A stretch of DNA of 22,165 nucleotides from Archaeoglobi archaeon (GTDB taxonomy: Archaea; Halobacteriota; Archaeoglobi; Archaeoglobales; Archaeoglobaceae). A program made the translations under genes and the position numbers. Shown in pieces: positions 21,774-22,165 of this stretch; position 1 is the first letter of the stretch, and every line of letters starts with the position of its first letter. The DNA is taken from NCBI GenBank assembly GCA_004347865.1, contig QNUZ01000008.1:1-22165 (forward strand), given 5' to 3'. The notes below the pieces were generated by a model that saw only the letters and a program-made list of their open reading frames with translations, did not search any database and was not told the DNA's origin.

Positions 21774-21784
21774 GCTTATTTTTT
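21774..21784 (+). promoter_or_regulatory. TATA box of the iron-dependent alcohol dehydrogenase gene
   Basis: GCTTATTTTTT is centred about 25 nt before the ATG at 21803 and no ribosome binding site follows. Just upstream is an A/T-rich repetitive stretch, TTTCAAAATTGAAAATTTGAA (about 21751-21770), with a TTCAA-AA-TTGAA dyad that could be an operator. Confidence 0.45.
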
Positions 21785-21802
21785 GTAAAATCAACTGAAC
21801 TC

Positions 21803-22165
21803 ATGTTTGCGGCACCGAGAATTGAGTACGGGGATAAGGCTCTCGAAACTCTGAAGACCGAGGAATGCTCGAAGGCTCTTCTCATCACCGACGGAAATCT
21901 CAGAAAGCTGGGATATCCTGAACTCGTGCTCCAGAACTTGAATGCGAAGAAAGTGGAGGTTTATGACGATGTCAAGGGAGAGCCAGATGTGAATATGGCC
22001 ACTAAATGCTCCGAATTTGCCAGGAAAGTCGATCCGGAGTTAATCGTGGCGCTTGGAGGTGGAAGCGTTATCGATCTTGCAAAATTTGCACGTGTGGCCA
22101 TGGAAGTGAACATAGATCCCAGAGAAGTGAAAGCAAAGCTCAACCTGAGAGTCCTTGGATTCAGA
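21803..22165 (+). CDS. Iron-containing alcohol dehydrogenase, N-terminal part (runs off the window)
   Basis: The first 121 residues of a group III alcohol dehydrogenase, open to the end of the window. The N-terminal strand FAAPRIEYGDKALETL, KALLITDGNLRKLG, YDDVKGEPDVN and especially the NAD-binding IVALGGGSVIDLAKFARV (near residues 90-107) are the family pattern. The metal-binding Asp and His residues lie further downstream and are not covered. The likely reaction is NAD(P)-linked oxidation of an alcohol or reduction of an aldehyde; the substrate is unknown. Glycerol-1-phosphate dehydrogenase is a related alternative, but these blocks fit Fe-ADH better. Confidence 0.8.
   Translation, partial: MFAAPRIEYGDKALETLKTEECSKALLITDGNLRKLGYPELVLQNLNAKKVEVYDDVKGEPDVNMATKCSEFARKVDPELIVALGGGSVIDLAKFARVAMEVNIDPREVKAKLNLRVLGFR

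Noticed and set aside
1..22165. CRISPR array, rRNA, prophage or replication origin
   Set aside because: No regularly spaced direct repeats, rRNA sequence, phage genes or origin-type repeat clusters were seen on reading the window.

Overview
The window looks like chromosomal DNA of a hyperthermophilic euryarchaeon of the Archaeoglobales, most likely an Archaeoglobus species. The evidence is a FEN-1 that resembles the Archaeoglobus enzyme as I remember it, an Alba chromatin protein, ribosomal protein eL40, a DUF371 protein, an archaeal-type corrin-ring pathway, and many genes with a TATA-like box about 24-28 nt upstream of the start codon, as expected for leaderless archaeal mRNAs. Species assignment is inference.

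Layout. (1) 285-2566, plus strand: a two-gene flavoprotein/iron-sulfur oxidoreductase (SudB/SudA, NfnA/NfnB type). (2) 2647-10190, minus strand: one tightly packed operon read as cbiM-N-Q-O-T-L-F-G-HC-D-E. It pairs an ECF cobalt importer with eight anaerobic cobalamin enzyme activities encoded by seven genes; nearly every junction overlaps. An 11-bp inverted repeat lies against the TATA box of cbiM. (3) 10260-14445: a crotonase-family enzyme, tRNA-Thr(CGU), eL40, dCMP deaminase, a TatD-like hydrolase, FEN-1 with MoaB, and a 57-residue zinc ribbon. (4) 14463-19620: two sodium:solute symporters, each preceded by a tiny membrane-protein reading frame, flanking a pyrD/M50-like pair, alba and DUF371. 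(5) 19621-22165: a solo multi-hairpin element resembling an IS200/IS605 right end, a PaaK-type CoA ligase, a decayed aldehyde:ferredoxin oxidoreductase gene, an IS605-like hairpin, and the start of an iron-containing alcohol dehydrogenase that runs off the window.

How the genes work together. CbiMNQO would import cobalt (or nickel) and CbiL, F, G, H, D, T, E and C would contract and methylate the corrin ring; cobaltochelatase, CbiJ, CbiA, CbiP and CbiB are not in the window. The remaining genes are housekeeping (replication, translation, pyrimidine and molybdopterin synthesis) or transport and acid activation, with no single pathway uniting them.

The most notable observations are a CbiH-CbiC fusion whose methylmutase half has Met where the catalytic His is expected, a probable ATA start for cbiG, an operator-like repeat at cbiM, a protease-dead M50-like membrane protein behind pyrD, and relics of mobile DNA around paaK. 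I found no CRISPR array and no clear undescribed multi-gene defence system.
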